Shown one piece after another: positions 5,158 to 8,169 of a stretch of DNA of 8,169 bases; the first letter of the stretch is position 1, and every line of letters begins with the position of its first letter. The position numbers were made by a program, and so were the translations under genes. The stretch is from Candidatus Poribacteria bacterium (GTDB lineage: Bacteria; Poribacteria; WGA-4E; PCPOR2b). The stretch is taken from positions 1-8,169 of the forward strand of contig JAPUIP010000779.1 in NCBI GenBank assembly GCA_027296925.1, in the 5' to 3' direction. The notes beneath the pieces were generated by a model, which was given only the letters and a program-made list of their open reading frames with translations, searched no databases and had not been told where the DNA came from.

Positions 5158-8100
5158 TGTCAGACTTTTTGTTTCAGCCTTTGCCGACTTCAGCAAATGC
5201 GACGTCGTTGCCTGAAGGCGTCTCGGGAGAGAATCAGAACGATTCTCATTCTACAGATCGTTTTAGAGAGGTATTGGAGGCGTTACTCGCTCGGTCTGAA
5301 CCCCATGTCCTCCAGGATGAGACCGATGACACTTCAGCGGCGCAAGGCTTTCGAGAATCAACGTCTCAACCGATTAACGAACCAACACATAACCAGCGGT
5401 CTGGATCTGTCCCTGAAAAGCGCAAAGGCATTACGGATGAGTCCTTGAAGCCGAACGTTGATCGCAAGGAAGGGGTCATCGGGCGGCAAGCGGCGGAGCA
5501 ATCCACAATCCACAATTCCGGCGCGTTGACGCCGGTGCACAGCACTGGGAGGGATGGTGTTCGAGACACCCAAGGCGACAGTTCCAGTGAAGTCCCATCG
5601 ACTCGGCCAAGCACGACAGTCCCGATGTATCAAGACACCACTGACCACCCCGCAAAGCCTACGGTTGACCATCGTGATGCGCCCGTCGAGCGGCAAACGG
5701 CGGAGCCATCCCGAAACCACCATTCCGGCGCGCCGAGCCGGGTGGCGGGCATCGGCAAGGACGCTGTTCCAGACACCGAGGATGGCCGTTCGAGCGAAGT
5801 TCAATCGGCTCCGCCAAGCGCGCCCGTCCCGATTTATGAGGGAACACCGGCGCTACAATTGCCGCAAGTTGAGCACAGCAAAATTTTCCAATCCGATGAT
5901 CCGGCTGCTATAAACGCCGTCCCACAATCGATTGCTCCTGACAGAATTCTCGGCGGAGCCCGAACCACAGGTAGACGAACAGTTCGCGCCGCAAATCGCA
6001 TCCCGACCTCCCCATCCCAGAACGAATTCCGGCCGCTAATCACCTACCGTCAGAACCAAGGTAAATTCTCCGTCATGTTCCAGTTTCGCCAGGCGCCACC
6101 GGCTTCCCCAGCCCAAAGCGGGATGATGGAAACACAAGCGGATTTTCAGCGTGTACCGCAAAATTCCTCTGGATTTTCCATCGTAGAAGAATCTGGTTTC
6201 CCAGCAAGGGATGTGACGACAATTCCCATGTCAGTGCCAGGGAGCGCATTAGATCGAGAAACCAACGCGACGCCTATTTCGACAGATGGGATTATCATAC
6301 AGATACAGCGGCTTATTGCGCTTGTACGTGAACAACTATCTTCTGCGCAGCCTTCACTGACAGATCGATCGACACCGCTGTTGCACGTTGTGTTTGATCC
6401 AGTAAACGTGGAAATAACACCACATAACGGCGGCGCCACGATTCGCCTCCCCCGGCATGAATTTCTGCATCCGGGGCTCGATCTCCCGGGCCTGGCGCGG
6501 AGCATTTTACCCCCGGCAGCGGGCACACAAATGCACGCGGGCGTTGATGCGAGCAAACCTCAAGAGATGGGTCCGAGCCTTCAGGGGCGGCGCGATACTC
6601 TCAGTACAGTTGACCGGGAGATGATTAGCCAAAGGTTGATACAAGCTCAAGCTCTGATTCAGCATCTGAATAGTGCCATCCTCAATGCTGTCAGGGATTC
6701 GGAGAGCTTAAGCACCTTGGAAGTGGCAGTGACCGTGAGCGCATCTGACATCCGGTTGAGCCTACAGGTGTGGGAGACAGCAGAAAAAGACGCGCTGATT
6801 TCCATTGCAAATACCGTCGAACTCGCGTTTACAAATGGGGAGACGGTCTCCCATGCCGTCTCAGTTGATGACGTTATTCAGCATGATACAGAATCTAGCA
6901 CTGCTGTTTATCCCGCTTTCGATTTGCCTGAATCAGAATCAAATTTCGCTCAGCCGCAGCAAGCGGCGATGCGCCCAACGGAAAAAGGTACTAGCTCAAC
7001 AGTGGCCGCTGGTCGCGAGGATCATGTGAGCGTTCCTATAGCTGACGCGGTGGTTCTTCCTTCCCGAGCGCCTGCGATTCCTGAATCAGTTTCGTCTCAG
7101 CCGATACCCACGGAAAACCGGCGGTCGATTCGCGAGGCAATTGTTTCTGCGATTCACACCCAAATGGCGGAATCAGAAGTGGAAAATTTCCGCGAGTTTT
7201 TTTTGGAATTGCCGTCGCTGGGCCGTGTGACGATACGCTTATCACACAACACCGACGGGATGACCGTCCAACTGGATACGGAAACTCAACAGGGCAAGCA
7301 AGTGGTGAACGAGGAGTTTCCGGCGATTCAGAATGAACTTCACGCTCAAGGGATTGACGTCGCCCGGTTTGAAGTCTCCGCGTCCCAAGCTCAACCAGGC
7401 GTGGTCGGTGAAAATCAAGTGGAGCGCACCTCGGAGCCAATACCGCCGGACCGCCGCCGGTTGATTCGCCAGTCCATCGTTGAAGCGATACAGTCCCAGT
7501 CGGCTCGACTCAAATCGGACGACTCTCGCCAGTTCCCACTGGATCTCCCATCCGTGGGGCCGGTGAAAATTCAGTTATCATATCAGGCAGACGAGATAAG
7601 TGTCCGAGTGCACCCACCAACCCGCCAAGCGGAACAGATACTGACCGAGGAGCTACCGGCCCTTGAGAGTAACCTTCACTCTCAAGGAATTGACGTCAGC
7701 CGGCTTGAAGTCGTTGCACCGCCAATGCAGCCACCCGTGGCGGCAGATAATCGAGTGGAAAGTGACGCCGAGCCGAGCCCCGCTGAAATCCGCCGGCTGA
7801 TTCGACGGACGATTGCTACCGCAGTCCATGCTCAGATGGCGGAGTCGGAACAAGGAGCCCTCCGCAAGCAGGTCCTGGATTTGCCACGACTGGGTTGGGT
7901 GACGGTCGAAATAACTCCAGACGAAGAAGGAGTGACCGTCAGTCTACATCCGGCAACTCCCCAGGCCGAGACATTGCTGACCGACGAGTTGCCGGCGATT
8001 CAGAATGAGCTTCACTCCGAAGAGGTTGACGTCGGCCGGCTTGAAGTCGTTGTACCGCCAATGCAGCCATTCGTGGCCGGTGACAACCGCGTGGAGCCTA

Positions 8101-8169
8101 CCCCTGAACCAGTACCACCGGACACCCGCCGGTCAATTCGGCAGACCATCGTTGAAGCGATACAATCCC
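5157..8169 (+). CDS. fliK: Flagellar hook-length control protein FliK, giant multi-domain form (3' end outside window)
   Basis: FliK is exported during hook assembly, measures hook length and switches export specificity through FlhB. The frame is open for 1004 codons from the ATG overlapping the previous stop (TAATG) and has no stop before the window edge. GAGGAAG at 5134-5140 may serve as ribosome binding site, together with coupling. The N-terminus (MSDFLFQPLPTS) and a long Pro/Ser/Thr/Gln-rich linker are FliK-like. Residues 101-231 hold two 69-residue-spaced repeats. A possible degenerate hook domain lies near 490-570. From residue 655 three complete 112-residue units and the start of a fourth follow, each with an LPxxGxVxxxL strand, a LPAI..ELH helix and a G/EIDVxRxEV strand like the FliK C-terminal domain. 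Known FliK proteins are roughly 400-500 residues with one such domain. Order after fliJ and ylxF supports the call. Confidence 0.92.
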   Translation, partial: MSDFLFQPLPTSANATSLPEGVSGENQNDSHSTDRFREVLEALLARSEPHVLQDETDDTSAAQGFRESTSQPINEPTHNQRSGSVPEKRKGITDESLKPNVDRKEGVIGRQAAEQSTIHNSGALTPVHSTGRDGVRDTQGDSSSEVPSTRPSTTVPMYQDTTDHPAKPTVDHRDAPVERQTAEPSRNHHSGAPSRVAGIGKDAVPDTEDGRSSEVQSAPPSAPVPIYEGTPALQLPQVEHSKIFQSDDPAAINAVPQSIAPDRILGGARTTGRRTVRAANRIPTSPSQNEFRPLITYRQNQGKFSVMFQFRQAPPASPAQSGMMETQADFQRVPQNSSGFSIVEESGFPARDVTTIPMSVPGSALDRETNATPISTDGIIIQIQRLIALVREQLSSAQPSLTDRSTPLLHVVFDPVNVEITPHNGGATIRLPRHEFLHPGLDLPGLARSILPPAAGTQMHAGVDASKPQEMGPSLQGRRDTLSTVDREMISQRLIQAQALIQHLNSAILNAVRDSESLSTLEVAVTVSASDIRLSLQVWETAEKDALISIANTVELAFTNGETVSHAVSVDDVIQHDTESSTAVYPAFDLPESESNFAQPQQAAMRPTEKGTSSTVAAGREDHVSVPIADAVVLPSRAPAIPESVSSQPIPTENRRSIREAIVSAIHTQMAESEVENFREFFLELPSLGRVTIRLSHNTDGMTVQLDTETQQGKQVVNEEFPAIQNELHAQGIDVARFEVSASQAQPGVVGENQVERTSEPIPPDRRRLIRQSIVEAIQSQSARLKSDDSRQFPLDLPSVGPVKIQLSYQADEISVRVHPPTRQAEQILTEELPALESNLHSQGIDVSRLEVVAPPMQPPVAADNRVESDAEPSPAEIRRLIRRTIATAVHAQMAESEQGALRKQVLDLPRLGWVTVEITPDEEGVTVSLHPATPQAETLLTDELPAIQNELHSEEVDVGRLEVVVPPMQPFVAGDNRVEPTPEPVPPDTRRSIRQTIVEAIQS
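5457..5870 (+). repeat. 207-bp (69-codon) duplication in the FliK linker
   Basis: Residues 101-162 (from VDRKEGVIGRQAAEQS) align without gaps to residues 170-231 (from VDHRDAPVERQTAEPS). About 28 of 62 positions are identical by hand count, including HxSGA, DT, SSEV, PS and VPxY. The second copy begins exactly 207 bp after the first. The segment is polar and Pro/Ser/Thr-rich, so it is probably disordered. It is an older in-frame duplication that lengthened the linker, not coding for a recognised domain. Confidence 0.75.
6645..6866 (+). other. Possible degenerate FliK C-terminal-like domain
   Basis: Residues about 497-570 have the same order of elements as the later repeats: a helix (ALIQHLNSAILNAV, 499-512), a strand pair beginning LSTLEVAVTVSASDIRLSLQV, a helix (EKDALISIANTVELAF) and a final strand ending near V570. 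The LPxxG signature is lost and the segment is out of register with the 112-residue period. It may be a diverged ancestral copy of the hook domain; the match is to a pattern of hydrophobic positions only. Confidence 0.35.
7119..8169 (+). repeat. Tandem 336-bp (112-codon) FliK_C domain repeats, three full and one partial
   Basis: Units begin at 7119, 7455, 7791 and 8127, exactly 336 bp apart without indels; the last is cut after 43 bp. Each starts with RR-[SL]-IR and a helix, then LPSLGRV, LPSVGPV or LPRLGWV, then strands, a helix with LPAI/LPAL..LH, DVxRxEV, and a Pro-rich linker (VE....EP.P). Pairwise identity by hand count is 50, 54 and 54 of 112 residues (about 45-48%). The pattern of strands and helices matches the FliK C-terminal (Flg_hook) domain, so the array is a multiplied hook-length-control domain. 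Unit 4 continues beyond the window, so the total number is unknown. Confidence 0.88.

Noticed and set aside
5358..5804. 148-codon ORF on the - strand within fliK
   Set aside because: It lies antisense to the continuous fliK frame in GC-rich repeated sequence; its Arg/Pro/Trp-rich product looks like a shadow translation.
5554..5913. 119-codon + strand ORF within fliK
   Set aside because: It is an out-of-frame shadow of the repeated linker region, rich in Arg/Pro/Thr, with no ribosome binding site or family resemblance.

Overview
The window is a flagellar type III secretion and basal-body gene cluster, all on the + strand, in the order fliG - fliH - fliI - fliJ - ylxF/motE-like - fliK. The same order is known from the fla/che operon of Bacillus subtilis and many other flagellated bacteria. 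The source is a motile bacterium of moderate GC content. The sequence does not identify the phylum: FliG and FliI are conventional, but FliK and the motE-like gene are unusual enough to suggest a lineage far from the well-studied models.

Layout: positions 1-499 hold no convincing gene but are rich in inverted repeats: a 217-bp element with imperfect terminal inverted repeats and a 9-bp tandem repeat inside it, a smaller palindrome-tipped inverted repeat, and a hairpin about 30 bp before fliG. Then come fliG (500-1549), a 102-bp gap, fliH (1652-2560), fliI (start reassigned to 2541, overlapping fliH by 20 bp), a 241-bp gap with a near-perfect 22-bp palindrome, fliJ (4135-4590), a small membrane-anchored coiled-coil gene (4606-5157), and a very long fliK that starts at 5157 (TAATG overlap) and runs off the window at 8169 with no stop.

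How the genes work together: FliG is the rotor protein that couples to the stator and carries the C-ring. FliH, FliI and FliJ form the soluble ATPase, regulator and stalk complex that feeds substrates to the export gate. The YlxF/MotE-like protein is an inner-membrane coiled-coil accessory. FliK is exported, measures hook length and switches export specificity from hook to filament.

The most notable feature is FliK. The gene has at least 1004 codons. It carries a 69-residue duplication in its N-terminal linker, one possible degenerate hook-length-control domain, and a tandem array of FliK C-terminal (Flg_hook-like) domains with an exact 112-codon (336-bp) period. Three units are complete and a fourth is cut off by the window edge. 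A normal FliK has a single such domain at its C-terminus.
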